From Locusta migratoria (taxonomy: Eukaryota; Arthropoda; Insecta; Orthoptera; Acrididae): a DNA stretch of 64,000 nt. The stretch is taken from assembly GCA_026315105.1 (NCBI GenBank), contig CM048744.1, forward strand, positions 929,255,503-929,319,502, written 5' to 3'. The notes under the pieces were generated by a model, which was not told where the DNA came from, searched no databases, and was given only the letters and a program-made list of their open reading frames with translations. The position numbers were made by a program, and so were the translations under genes. Shown piece by piece: positions 1 through 10,256 of the stretch (its first letter is position 1; every line of letters begins with the position of its first letter).

Positions 1-271
1 AAAAGAACTAACTGAATATTGGACCAAACAAATACTCAAGCAGCGCTGTGTTTTCAGCTGGCTAATACAGAGAAAAGCCTAGTAGGACAAAGGGGAAGGC
101 AAAAGAAATAGCTAGAGATGGGGGAAGAGACGGCGGATGGATTAAGGGAAGAAGTGTATGTGTCCATACAATTCCCGTGAATATTTAGCAATTACGAAGC
201 ATTGATGGGTCTGCTATTTTCAAATAAATACTTTTCAAATAAACTTTTGGTGTTAAGAACAAATGAAAAAA
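1..271. other. No gene recognised
   Basis: AT-rich sequence with no coding signal. A stretch near 40-62 resembles a Helitron 3' end (TTTTCAGCTGG against the canonical TTTTCAGCTAG seen elsewhere in this window), but it is too short to call. Confidence 0.4.
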
Positions 272-1279
272 TACACTACTGGCCATTAAAATTTCTACAC
301 CAAGAATGAAATGCAGATGATAAACAGGTGTTCATTGGACAAATATATTATTCTAGAACTGACATGTCATTACATTTTCACGCAATTTGGTTGCATAGAT
401 CCTGAGAAATCAGTAACCAGAACAACCACCTCTGGCCGTAATAACGATCTTGATACGCCTGGGCATTGAGTCAAACAGAACAGATGGCGTGTACAGGTAC
501 AGATGCCCATGCAGCTTCAACACGATGCCACAGTTCATCAAGAATAGTGACTGGCGTATTGTGACGAGCCAGTTGCTTGGCCACCATTGACCAGACGTTT
601 TGAATTGGTGAGAGATCTGGAGAATGTGCTGGCCAGGGCAGCAGTCGAACATTTTCCGTATCCAGAAAGACTCGTAAAGGACCTGCAACATGCGGTCGTG
701 CATTATCCTGCTGAAATGTAGGGTTTCGCAGGGATCAAATGAAGGATAGACCCACGGGTCGTAACGCATCTGAAATGTAGCGACCACTGTTCAAAGAGCC
801 GTCGATGCGAACAAGAGGTGACCGAGACGTGTAATCAATGGCCACATACCATCACGCCGGGTGATACGCCAGTATGGTGATGACGAATACACCCACCGAC
901 TCCATATTCTGCTGACATCACTGGATCGTGACAAACGCGAGCAGCAATGTCGTGATACGATAAACCGCAATCGCGATAGGCTGCAATCCGACCTTTATCA
1001 GAGTCGGAAACGTGATGGTACGCGTTTCTCCTCCTTAGACGAGGCATCACAACAACGTTTCACCAGCAACGCCGGTCAACTGCTGTTTGTGTATAAGAAA
1101 TCGGTTGGAAACTTTCCTCATGTCAGCACGTTGTAGGTGTCACCACCGGCGCCAACCTTGTGTGAATGCTCTGGAAAGCTGATCATTTGCGTATCACAAC
1201 ATCTTCTTCCTGTCGGTTAAATTTCGCGTCTGTAGAACGTCATCTTCGTGATGTAGCAATTGTAATGGCCAGAAATGTA
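272..1279 (-). mobile_element. Tc1-like DNA transposon, internally deleted
   Basis: Both terminal inverted repeats are visible. The left end reads TACACTACTGGCCATTAAAA from 272, and the right end (about 1250-1279) is its imperfect reverse complement. The left repeat matches the end of a second copy at 41146. Inside are minus-strand transposase fragments. The copy is about 1.0 kb, shorter than a typical Tc1-like element (1.3-1.7 kb in general), because a middle part of the transposase is missing: the N-terminal helix-turn-helix segment joins straight onto sequence that lies mid-protein in the other copy. It should be non-autonomous. A TA target duplication is expected for the family but was not resolved. 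Confidence 0.85.
410..1050 (-). pseudogene. Tc1-like transposase, broken
   Basis: Read on the minus strand. The 5' part (1050-835) encodes MPRLRRRNAYHHVSDSDKGR followed by a DNA-binding region (IAAYRDCGLSYHDIAARV), then jumps to RHHHTGVSPGVMVCG, which is mid-transposase in the copy at 41.3-41.9 kb. The 3' end (463-410) encodes IVITARGGCSGY, matching the C-terminus IMARGGCSGY of that copy. Between them the reading frame shifts, so the long open frame over 410-787 is mostly off-frame. Part of the catalytic domain, including the block equivalent to HFSDES, is deleted. It cannot make an active enzyme. Confidence 0.8.
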
Positions 1280-1590
1280 GTAAATGTTCCTAATAGCAAA
1301 TCTATGAAAATTCTAGCTTGATTTCTTTGAAATTTTGATGCACAGGGATTTGGGGGGGGGGGGGGGGGGAGAAGCATGAGTGGCAGCCTCAGGAGACACT
1401 CGCAGAGGGCGCAAATGGTCTCCAAGACAACGAGCGGGGGCACGAGAAAGATGGACGACGAATTGGAGGCGTGCCGATAAAAGTACACCGAGAGGGGAGG
1501 GGGATACCACGCCACTGCCAAGGTTTTCTTCCTTTCGGGAAATGTCGTACAACCGGCACTGTACAGTCATTGACGGGAATACATCCATGT
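1280..1590. other. Unassigned, with an 18-G run
   Basis: No gene recognised. A G homopolymer runs 1352-1369. Its length is likely unstable, or uncertain in the assembly. Confidence 0.5.
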
Positions 1591-1741
1591 TATATATACA
1601 TACAGTGTGTATCACTAAGTGTGTTTGCCTCTGTAACTTATAAAATAATAGGTGACGGGAAATTTTAATGCGGTAGGTCAACACAAGAAATGTTACACTT
1701 TCTGCGGAGCTATGAACATAGTTTATTGTATCATTTTCCAA
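1591..1741. repeat. Single arm of the 3974-4603 hairpin repeat
   Basis: This stretch repeats, nearly base for base, the left arm of the hairpin element at 3948-4091, including about 25 bases outside the hairpin (ATACAGTGTGTATCACTAAG). It stops at about 1741, where the other copy continues toward the hairpin centre. It is therefore a truncated copy or half of a local duplication. Confidence 0.75.
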
Positions 1742-1744
1742 AGT

Positions 1745-2329
1745 ATTAATAAAACATCAAAATACGTGCTTCAAAATTTTTGATCGATCTGTTGTTTTCT
1801 TATGTCATGTATTTCATGCGTTAACACAGACGTTTGTATCGAGGTATTTTATTACTTGGGACGTTATTTTGATGATTGTTAACGCTGCCAGATCAATAAT
1901 GCTAGCATAATCATCGACTCAGCACCAAAGACAGGACAATTCACTGCTGAAATAAAATAACATGAACCACAATCACGGTTCTAATTACAACCACGTACAG
2001 ACAGCAACGTAACACCACCCTCAAGACGGACAGATTAATGTCTCAGAAGTGACTAAACACCGTACCAAGCGGCAAAATGTCGTACTAGAAGCAAGTTATT
2101 CGTCAATGCGATTTTAAGGATTGATACTGAAAATACGGTATAAATCAGCTTTTAATACGTTGTTGTCGTCGAGGAACAACACTGGGAATGAAAGGGTTAA
2201 ATAATATGTTTCGCTTCATAGTTTGGAAGTAAAAAGTTTATAGTGGAAAGTACATATATTGATTTCCCGAGTGCCTGTCGCGAGTGCTATCGTTTCTGCT
2301 GTACTTCTTTGAAATACATTATTTATACA
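1745..2329. other. No gene recognised
   Basis: AT-rich sequence without a convincing reading frame or repeat signature. The last 200 bases may be upstream sequence of the THAP relic that follows. Confidence 0.4.
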
Positions 2330-2605
2330 ATGCCTGGCTGTGCTATTATGGGTTGTAATTCTCACAGCGGGAACACAAAGGTAACTGAAATAAAGTATCA
2401 TTTTTTCCTCGAGATGAAACGTTAACGAAAGTGTAGCTCTCAAAGTGCTACAGGAAGGACAATGTAAATGTTGCACATTCTCGAATAGGCTCCCAGCATT
2501 TCAATGAAACTGATTATGTATGGGATTTACAGTCGGAGTTGCTTAATTTGCCATGGAAAAAAGTGTTTGAAACATTCCTGTTCATATTAAAGAAACTGTC
2601 GATAT
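2330..2605 (+). pseudogene. THAP zinc-finger domain relic
   Basis: The start at 2330 gives MPGCAIMGCNSHSG, the usual opening of a THAP DNA-binding domain (start Met, C-x4-C). A frameshift in the T-run near 2400 moves the rest to another frame, which reads SKCYRKDN, then SRIGSQHFNETDY. The last part corresponds to the family's C-x2-H step (usually CSxHF), with the cysteine here replaced by glycine. The domain is therefore broken twice. THAP domains occur at the N-terminus of P-element transposases and of host proteins. A P-element-like C-terminal relic exists at 36-39 kb, but nothing links the two beyond family membership. Confidence 0.65.
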
Positions 2606-3039
2606 GTTTGTGATTTGATATGTTACTGATATGTATCGCGTAAATCTACGATAGAATATGACCCAGCACTCTTAAATGGAATATTTTACAGCAGAATAGC
2701 ACTTTGTATTTAAGGCAGAAACAATTTCTTTAGTCAAAAACTTATTATAAATGCACATTCCGTGCCGTACCGAAATAAGCTTGTGCAGGCCGTTTATGAG
2801 CGCGCAGTCCCACAGTGACGTCACAGCGCTAGCCAATGGCAGAGCAGAGCGCTTACTGCCCAACCTTATATTTATTAAACTTGAGTCGGAAAGCTGCAGC
2901 AGTGGCTGGTACAAATGCGTGATGTTGTATTGCAGCGCCTTCTGCCTCAGGGAGCCGTTACTGTGCGCCATTCGAGCGCGCGCTGCCAGCAGCAAAAACT
3001 GCACCGTCTGCGGATCTTCTGCCTGCCGGAAGCGGTACG

Positions 3040-3299
3040 TTTTCTACGCTCTACCACATACAGTCACCACCTTACACTCATTTTTGTTATACGCCGCGAC
3101 AGCAGCGCTCCCAGCGGCTGGCGACGTACGTTTCTGAATACGATATCGGATAAGTGTGAGTAGTATTGTTTAAATTGACTTTAACATACTTTTTACAACA
3201 GGAATCTATGTAGTGCCAGAAATATAGGCAATAACCAGAAAATAACGTCACATTTGTCTTTATGGGGTTTCCTAAGAAGCATTGGATGGTATGAAATAT
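3040..3299 (+). repeat. Repeat family R, copy 1
   Basis: Resembles 7950-8180 in the same orientation over its whole length. Shared landmarks are GCGACAGCAGCGCTCC, then a stretch like CGATATCGGATAAG, then TATGTAGTGCC. Related sequence lies in opposite orientation at about 18.93-19.4 kb and at 29272-29400. No coding capacity was seen, so it is an unclassified interspersed repeat. Its final 67 bases were duplicated when the RTE LINE inserted. Confidence 0.65.
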
Positions 3300-3949
3300 G
3301 TAGATGAGTTTTGTTACTTGGGCAGTAAAATAACAAATGATGGTCGCAGTACAGAGGATATAAAAAGCAGAATGGCAATGGGTAGAAAGGCGTTCTTGAA
3401 AAAGAAAAATTTGTTAACAGCGAATATTGATTGAAGCGTAAGGAAGTCCCTTCTGAAGGCATTTCTATGGAGTGTTGCCTTGTATGGGAGTGAAACATGG
3501 ACGATAAACAGTGTGGACAGAAAGAGGATAGAGGCTTTTGAAATGTGGTGCTACAGAAAAATGCTGAAGATTAGGTGGGTGGATCGCGTAACTAATGAGG
3601 AGGTACTGAACAGAATTGGGGAGAAAAGAAATTTCTGGCATACCTTGACTAAAAGAAGGGATAGATTGGTGGGACACATTCTTAGACATCGGGGAATCGT
3701 AAATTTAGCATTGGAGGGAAGTGTGTGGGGTAAAAATCGAAGAGGAAGGCCAAGAGATGGATACAGTAAGCAGATTCAGACAGATGTAGGTTGCCGTTCT
3801 TATGTGGAGATGAAGAGGCTTGCTCAGGATAGGGTATTGTGGAGAGCTGCATCAAACCAGTCTCCGGACTGAAGACCACAACAACCAGAAAATAACGTCA
3901 CATTTGTCTTTATGGGGTTTCCTAAGAAGCATTGGATGGTATGAAATAT
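3233..3949 (+). mobile_element. 5'-truncated RTE-type LINE with a 67-bp target duplication
   Basis: Bases 3233-3299 (AACCAGAAAATAACGTC...ATGAAATAT) are repeated exactly at 3883-3949. Between them, 3300-3882 is the 3' end of an RTE-type LINE ending GGACTGAAGACCACAAC, the same 3' end as the copies at 53.6 and 55.07 kb. RTE elements make target duplications of variable length. 67 bp is long, and its perfect identity suggests the insertion is younger than most of the neighbourhood. Confidence 0.8.
3300..3882 (+). pseudogene. RTE-type reverse transcriptase, C-terminal fragment
   Basis: The reading frame encodes the part downstream of the RT active site: VDEFCYLG-type start, SKITNDGRSTEDIKSRMAMG, then after an in-frame stop near 3432 MYGSETWTINSVDRKRIEAF, WCYRKMLKIRWVDRV, and GRPRDGYSKQIQTD at the C-terminus. 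These blocks are characteristic of RTE/BovB-like ORF2 proteins (YGSETWT, FEMWCYRKML). The catalytic FADD region is absent because the copy is 5'-truncated. It is dead. Confidence 0.8.
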
Positions 3950-3973
3950 ATACATACAGTGTGTATCACTAAG

Positions 3974-4603
3974 TGTGTTTGCCTCTGTAACTTATAAAAT
4001 AATAGGTGACGGGAAATTTTAATGCGGTAGGTCAACACAAGAAATGTTACACTTTCTGCGGAGCTATGAACATAGTTTATTGTATCATTTTCAAAGAGTT
4101 ACACCACGAAGATATAATTTTTTTAAATGGAACAATAGTTTTTCTATCGTGTATTGGATTCGTTTAAACCGGCTGCGTCCAAATCGATTTAAACTACATT
4201 TCTATCACTGTTAGTTTGGGAGCAACAACCCTTCAAGGTACCGGGGGCGGAGGCTGCGATAGCGTATCTGACTGGCTGGTGGTCATGAGACAGTGGGCCG
4301 TGCCCCAGGGGATAGCCACTCGGCCAGTCAGCTACGCTATCGCAGCCTCCGGCCCCGGAACTTTGAAGGGTTGTAGCTCCCAAACTAATTGATTTGAACG
4401 CAGCTGGTTTAAACGAATCCATTGCACGATAGAAAAAACTATTGTTCCATTTTAAAAATTATATCTTTGTGGTGTAACTCTTTGGAAAATGATACAATAA
4501 ACTATGTTCATAGCTCCGCAGAAAGTGTAACATTTCTTGTGTTGACCTACCGCATTAAAATTTCCCGTCACCTATTATTTTATAAGTTACAGAGGCAAAC
4601 ACA
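3974..4603. repeat. Long hairpin (fold-back) element
   Basis: Left arm 3974-4280 and right arm 4319-4603 are close reverse complements with a loop of about 38 bases. Outer ends are TGTGTTTGCCTCTGTAAC and its complement. The stem nearest the loop holds GGAGGCTGCGATAGCGTA. No protein is encoded. The structure fits a fold-back transposon or large MITE moved in trans. A single arm also sits at 1591-1741. No target duplication could be fixed, so the exact element limits are inferred from the arms. Confidence 0.8.
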
Positions 4604-4766
4604 TACATATATAAATACGAACAAGTACGCCAAGGAGGTTAGAGTCAAGGGAGATGGCCTTATGCACACAAGGTTAAAACTGTCAGATAGATTTAACATG
4701 AAACATTGCTTCTTTACAAGCCCCTCCGTATTATTCTTACCTTGATGTTATCGGTGGTGATCATAT

Positions 4767-4994
4767 ATATATATAAAAAAATTAAATAAAAAAAAAATGT
4801 TGAAATGTTTGTAAATCTATCGGACCAAACCGCGTGGTCATCAGTCCGTAGCTTACAAACTACTTAAACCTAGGTAAACTAACCTACGGACAAACATACA
4901 CACCCATGCCCCAGGGAGGACTCGAACCTCCACGGCGAGCAACCGCGTGCTCTGCAGCGAGATGCTTTAGATCGCTCGGCTACTCCACCGCGGC
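4767..4994 (-). mobile_element. tRNA-derived SINE (subfamily B)
   Basis: Minus-strand head GCCGCGGTGGAGTAGCCGAG, with an A box and a B box (GGTTCGAGTCC), then a body ending near an A/T-rich tail at 4767-4800. It is flanked by the 10-bp duplication GTGATCATAT at 4757-4766 and 4995-5004. Subfamily B differs from A in the tRNA-like part (GAGTAGCCGAG rather than GTGGCCGAG). Confidence 0.9.
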
Positions 4995-5098
4995 GTGATC
5001 ATATGTTTGGAGCATTGCAAAGATAGAATTGATGTTATTTCGTGGTATTTTTGAGTGTTACAAACAAATTAAGTACAGATCGTGTTTTTTTTTAGAAC

Positions 5099-5470
5099 AA
5101 TGCCTCCATTGCGTCGGCGTAATATCGGTCGGCGTACGTGGAACGCAGTCTTACTACGTGATCGTAGTCAATGAGACTGACGAAGATCGTACACAGCGCT
5201 TGGAGGTAAATTTAAAAGAAATTCTCAAGCGCGATCCGTTAGGACTCTGATACAAAGGGTACAGTCGAGTTCGACTACCTCAGTTGCAGTTTACGCACGA
5301 AATAATTAAGGTCGTCGACAAAACAGACGGCCACGCGTAGCAATTATAATTGAACGTTTGGGATACAGATACAACCCAGCAGTCGATTACGTAGCGGATG
5401 CCGCAGTTGGCTTCGGAACGAACTGTCGCCATCTAAAATTTCATTGGCTATCTCAAGCTTTGCCCCTATT
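5099..5470 (+). pseudogene. Helitron replication/helicase protein, N-terminal relic
   Basis: Starting at ATG near 5100, one frame reads MPPLRRRNIGRRTWNAVLLR. Other frames continue with NETDEDRTQRLEVN, LQLQFTHEI and NPAVDYVADAAVGFGTNCRHL. This order, a basic RRRN-GRRT start, an acidic/Arg-rich stretch, then a Y-NP-x-DY and C-H-L segment, is what I recognise from the N-terminus of arthropod Helitron proteins. Frameshifts and stops break it several times. No Rep or helicase catalytic block is seen downstream. Assignment is by motif memory only. Confidence 0.45.
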
Positions 5471-5793
5471 GGTCGGCTTCATTCCTACGATCCAACAGCT
5501 GTTGCCAACATAGCTACACCACGCATGTGTCACGGATTGTAAAATTTTACGGGTATGTAGCAATGTTGTGAATCGTGTTTCAATTAGATTCCTTATAAGA
5601 CAAGAAATGAACGCAACACAAAGACTTTCGAAACGTTGTATTGCCATCCCACTTATTTTATTTCAATTAATTTTTTGTTTGATCTGGAATTTCTATCATT
5701 AAAGTATGATCATGTTACAATTACTCTGTACGTAATTCAAAAACTCTTAAGAAGGTATACATGTGTTATAAGAAACATTTCTATACTGCTCGC

Positions 5794-5992
5794 CGGCCGC
5801 GGTGGCCGAGGGGACTGAGGCGCTCCAGTCACGGTCTGCACGGCCACTACGGTCGAGGGTTGGAGTCCCCCTTCGGGCATGGATATTTGTGCCGTCCTTC
5901 GTCTTAGCTAGTTCATAAGTAGTTTGTAAGCTTAGGGACTGTTGACCCCGTAGTTAAGTCCCATAAGTTCTACAAACATTTGAACATTTTTT
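5794..5992 (+). mobile_element. tRNA-derived SINE (subfamily A)
   Basis: Head CGGCCGCGGTGGCCGAG, A/B boxes of a Leu/Ser-type tRNA, then the common body GGGACTGTTGACCCCGTAG and tail ACAAACATTTGAACATT. Flanked by TATACTGCTCGC (5782-5793) and TATACTGCCCGC (5993-6004), an 11/12 target duplication. Confidence 0.9.
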
Positions 5993-6499
5993 TATACTGC
6001 CCGCTGCGAGAAAAATATGCTAAGCTGTGCTGTAAAAATGTGCGGCTTTGTTTTTTTCTTCCCAGTCATTTTTTAACATAAAACAGGAAAGTTGTTTTTA
6101 TGCCTACACTTATAATCATACCTGTTCGTACAATGCAACCATTACACGTGCGACCATTGAAGCTACTAACCTCACAGATAGAGCAGCTCGAAACGTCTCT
6201 CTAATAACCCTTTCCCAGTTGATTTACCTGTCCATTTTGGCTTCTATCCCCAATCAAGTTCCCGATTGAAATAACAGTAAATGAGATCAGAGAGCTGGGA
6301 AGGAGGAGACAGAGTATGGGGAATGAAATGGATTTTATAAGGGGATATGATGTAGACGCAGAGAGGAAGGGGAGGAGATGGATATGGTGTGGGGTAAGAG
6401 GGAGTGGTGTGACGGTGGGGGGAGGAGGAGATGGACAAACGAAGGGGAAGGAAGGGATGGACATAGGGAGAAGCTACAGCGAAGCGTTGCCAGGTTTGC

Positions 6500-6910
6500 C
6501 GGCCTGGCCGCGGTGGCCGAGGAGACTGAGGCGCTTCAGTCACGGTCTGCACGACCACTACGGTCGGAGGTTCGAATGGCCCCTCGGGCATGGATATTTG
6601 TGCCGTCTTTAGTATAAGGTATTTCATAAGTAGTTTGTAAGTTTAGGGACTGATGACCCCGTAGTTCAAATGTTCAAATATTTGTTGAGCTTATGGGACT
6701 TAACTACGGGGTCATCAGTCCCTAAACTTACAAACTACTTATGAACTACCTTATACTAAAGACGGCACAAATATCCATGCCCGAGGGGGGATTCGAACCC
6801 CCGACCGTAGTGGCTGTGCAGACCGTGACTGGAGCGCCTCAGTCTCCTCGGCCACCGCGGCGACCGCGTAGTTAAGTCCCATAAGCTTAACAAACATACG
6901 AACATTTGAA
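6500..6910 (+). mobile_element. SINE (subfamily A) split by a second SINE
   Basis: Plus-strand copy. Its head and body run 6500-6666 and its tail resumes at 6874-6910 (AAGTCCCATAAGC...). The outer duplication is CGTTGCCAGGTTTGC at 6485-6499 against CGTTGCCGGGTTTGC at 6911-6925 (14/15). The interruption is the SINE at 6667-6861. Confidence 0.9.
6667..6861 (-). mobile_element. SINE (subfamily A) nested in the SINE at 6500-6910
   Basis: Minus-strand copy inserted in the 3' tail of the host SINE. The target duplication is GACCCCGTAGTT (6655-6666) and GACCGCGTAGTT (6862-6873), which is itself SINE tail sequence. The two copies face each other and so form a near-palindromic pair of tRNA-like heads. 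Confidence 0.9.
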
Positions 6911-7350
6911 CGTTGCCGGGTTTGCTAGTGGCTAATAAAACAACAGAAGACCCAACAATCTACAGAAAGACGTCGGGTTACTCAGAAACGTCATGATTTC
7001 TTCAGTACAATTCCAGCCAAATCAGTAAGTGTTGAAGTAAGAAACTTACATAAAATGCATTACCTTCATTATTAAATGTACCAGATCAGTCATTACAGTT
7101 GAAGGGATGTGCTCAAAAACGTGACAATAAAGCACTGAAAGCAAAAACATAGTTTCCCAACAAAGCAGAAACCAATTCCACAATTGTTACTACATCTGAA
7201 CCACGAACTGCAAGAATCTTCAAGATATTCGTTTTAAAATCAAAAGCAATTATACTAAAAAGTATATGGGTTTATAACAAAGAAGAATGAAATGAAAAAA
7301 AAAAATTCGAATCATTAGCTCCATATCGAATTTTAACACGTCAAAGAAAG

Positions 7351-7550
7351 CCGGCCGCAGTGGCCGAGGAAACTGAGGCACTTCAGTCACGGTCTGCACG
7401 GCCACTACGGTCGGGGGTTCGAATCCCCCCTCGGGCATGGACATTTGTGCCGTCCTTAGGATTAGCTAGTTCATAAGTAGTTTGTAAGTTTAGGGACTGA
7501 TGACCCCGTAGTTAAGTCCCATAAGCTGTACAAACATTTGAACATTTTTG
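7351..7550 (+). mobile_element. tRNA-derived SINE (subfamily A)
   Basis: Head CCGGCCGCAGTGGCCGAG through tail CAAACATTTGAACATTTTTG. Flanked by an exact 16-bp duplication AACACGTCAAAGAAAG at 7335-7350 and 7551-7566, which suggests a relatively recent insertion. Confidence 0.92.
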
Positions 7551-7689
7551 AACACGTCAAAGAAAGTTCCTATCATATATGAACAGACCACAACAGGAAT
7601 TAATTTGTCAGCGAAGTAGGCTACAAAATATACACATATTCGTAAGTATTTCCTCGTGAACAAGTTGTTGTTTATATCACTCAGTTAGG

Positions 7690-8190
7690 GAAATTCGACT
7701 ATTATTACATTTATTTCACGATTATTTATGTCTCTCTGTATTTTACTAATGCTTGTAAAACAAAAATTACAGAAACTGTTCGGTTAATTACGTAGAAAAG
7801 TAATTACAAACTATCATTTTTCTTACGACACCTTGCCCACCACTGGGAGCGCTAGTGTCGTTGCAACTGTTAGTTTGTAACAACTTTCACAGCAGTGAGT
7901 GTCGCGACTGTATATTTTAGACTGTGACTCTACTTCTCACACAGCCACAGTATAACATATACAGTCACTACACTCCCACTGACTTTTGTTATAAACTGCG
8001 ACAGCAGCGCTCCAAGCGGTCGACAACGTACATTTCTGAATGCTATATCGGATGAGCGCGTTTATATTGTTTTGGGACATAGTATTTACAATGGGGAACG
8101 TATGTAGTGCCGCCAGAAACTGTAGTAACTAAAAAATAAATCCACATTTGACTTAGCTTCCTAAGAACCTTGGGAAGGTATCAAATCGCA
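7690..8190 (+). repeat. Repeat family R, copy 2 (longest)
   Basis: The first half (7690-7930) is the reverse complement of roughly 18.94-19.37 kb (shared ATTTCACGATTATTTATG and CACCTTGCCCACCACTGGGA). The second half (7950-8180) matches 3040-3299 directly. This copy therefore joins both known parts of the family and best shows its extent. No coding content was seen. Confidence 0.65.
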
Positions 8191-9431
8191 TACCAGAAAA
8201 CCCCAATTGCGACTAAACGTGTTGACCAAATTGTGCTGTATTGACCAAACACAATATACACGTATTTAACTATGTATAGTTATTTTAATGAAATATAGCT
8301 TGATATAAAGGTCAAAACGTACACGACTGCTTTCTTGCCCAGTAACTACTACAGCTGTAAGTAGTATCTTGTACCTGAGACCCTGCAATCAAACACTGTG
8401 GGCATAGCCTAATATTTGCGAAATAGTAATGTATTATAAAATAAAGATAAATGATTAACTAATAAAAGAGGTTTTATTCTAACGTTTGCAGATGATGTAG
8501 GCAACACCATATAAATCAGTTGAATAATGTTTATTCGAACACATTCTAATGGAAGTACCTCTACACAAACAAAACTAATAAATTAGAAATAAACTTTTTT
8601 AAATTATCATAACATATGCGTTACCTGCGGTATGAGAATGGTAGCTGAATCTCTAAGTAACCACTGACGATGGTTAGACTCCAAGTCCATTTAGTGATCA
8701 CAGAACACGAAATAATCGTCAGCACAGACCGTTCGAATCTTAGTCCGACGAATGACATATTAACACTCGGAAATTCTTCTGTAGAATCACGTACACTGAT
8801 CATTTGCAATTCCAAAATGGTATCAGAAAATGTTAATGTTCTTAACTGGCACACTCATTAGCCCTTGCCAAATTTTAAGAGTCCCTACAAAGCTACCGTT
8901 TACCACGCGGAATATAACACTGTCACAAACGAAGCACGTCAACTAACCAGGCAAGTCGTCCTCCTTCCAAGACGAGATATAAAGTGTTCCTATAGCCCCC
9001 AAAAGCTCTCCACACGAACAGTCCAAGTATTTTACTGGACCACAGCAGTTTTCTGCCCTAGCCATTCTCTCATTAGCAGATCGCCATCCTCTCCAAAAGT
9101 AACAGAGTTCTTAAGATAAAAGACTTGTTTTGACTTAACTTGGTCCACTTCCCCTCTAAATTAACATTTTGACAATAATAAATAGACAAGTTATTAACAT
9201 TAACACACCTTGTTACTATTTATCAGCATTACAAATGGTTTATAAGTAAATAAATAAACAAACCAGTCTTCATGAACTTGAGCGGACATACTATACTAAT
9301 ATTTACGTAAAGTTACTGGCATAATAAACAAATATTCACTCGATAATTACACTAACGTGAGGAGAAGAGGAGCGTATCATGATGCTTGCAATTACTGCGT
9401 TACTGTGGAGGATACGATAATGTTAACTATA
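8191..9431. other. No gene recognised
   Basis: AT-rich. Short open frames near 8.62-9.12 kb lie on both strands over the same bases and show no recognisable domain, so I treat them as chance. Confidence 0.4.
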
Positions 9432-9489
9432 CAAGGCGAGTCAAAAGTCCTTGGACACCTTCATAAGTTGGAAAAGTGAAGGGAAAATT

Positions 9490-9692
9490 TATTCAAATTC
9501 AATGTTTGTAAATCTATGGGACTCAACAGCTTGGTTATTAGTCCCTTGCTTACAAACTACTTAACCTAAGATAAATTAAACTAAGAACAACACAAACACC
9601 CATGTCCGAGGGGGGAATCGAACCCCCGACGGCGGACGGCCGCGCGCACCGCAACACGGCGCTCCAATACGCGCGGATAATCCGCCGCGGCC
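9490..9692 (-). mobile_element. tRNA-derived SINE (subfamily B-like)
   Basis: The minus-strand head GGCCGCGGCGGATTATCCGC ends at 9692. The B box lies in GGGGGTTCGATTCCCC. The tail is near 9490-9510 (CAATGTTTGTAAATC). It is flanked by GGAAAATT at 9482-9489 and 9693-9700. Confidence 0.85.
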
Positions 9693-9698
9693 GGAAAA

Positions 9699-10116
9699 TT
9701 GAAAAGTGATGATGGGAACAGAGGTTTGATGTGAGCCCGCAACTTTTGGAGTGAATGTCATTCGGCCGCCATCTTGACATCTGCCATTTTGTATTCAATT
9801 TTTTTTTCTTTTTTAATGTAAAGAGGGGTGTATGACACATCAAATAACACTCGCTTGAGCTCGGGAATTTAGTGGTGTAATTTGTTTTTGTCTATCTTGT
9901 ACAGTTTAGAAGCTATCTTTGTTCAAATTTGGGAAATTACCGTCATACCGACTGCTACAACACATGTTGTACATATTCTACGTGTTGTCCATCCCGTACA
10001 ATGTTTCCCAACTTTGACCATTAATAACTTCTAAACTGTACAAGATAGACAAAAACAAATTACACCACAAAATTCCTGAGCTCAAGCGAGTGTTATGTGA
10101 TGTGTCATACGCCCCC

Positions 10117-10149
<33 letters not shown>

Positions 10150-10256
10150 CGACCTTGAATCCCAAATGGCGGGTTTCGAGATGGCGGCCAAGAATGACAT
10201 TAATTTAAAAACTTACGGCCCAACATCAGACCTCAATTCCCATCATCACTTTTGAA
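9699..10256. repeat. Large imperfect inverted repeat
   Basis: Arm 9699-9937 pairs with arm 10003-10256 around a 65-base centre. The inner 60 bases of each arm (TAGACAAAAACAAATTACAC on the right) match best. The outer parts share CCCATCATCACTTTT and ATGGCGGCC. A T-homopolymer (10121-10147) interrupts the right arm opposite a shorter T-rich run in the left arm. No protein is encoded. The geometry suggests a fold-back transposon. Confidence 0.75.

Noticed and set aside
40..62. Helitron-type 3' end (TTTTCAGCTGG)
   Set aside because: Terminal bases are CTGG rather than CTAG and no other part of the element is visible.
1313..1741. 142-codon open frame on the minus strand
   Set aside because: Runs through a G homopolymer and the hairpin arm. 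No domain; overlapping frames are open on both strands.
4767..4994. True tRNA gene
   Set aside because: A and B boxes belong to SINE heads. All such loci here continue into the shared SINE body and most have target duplications.
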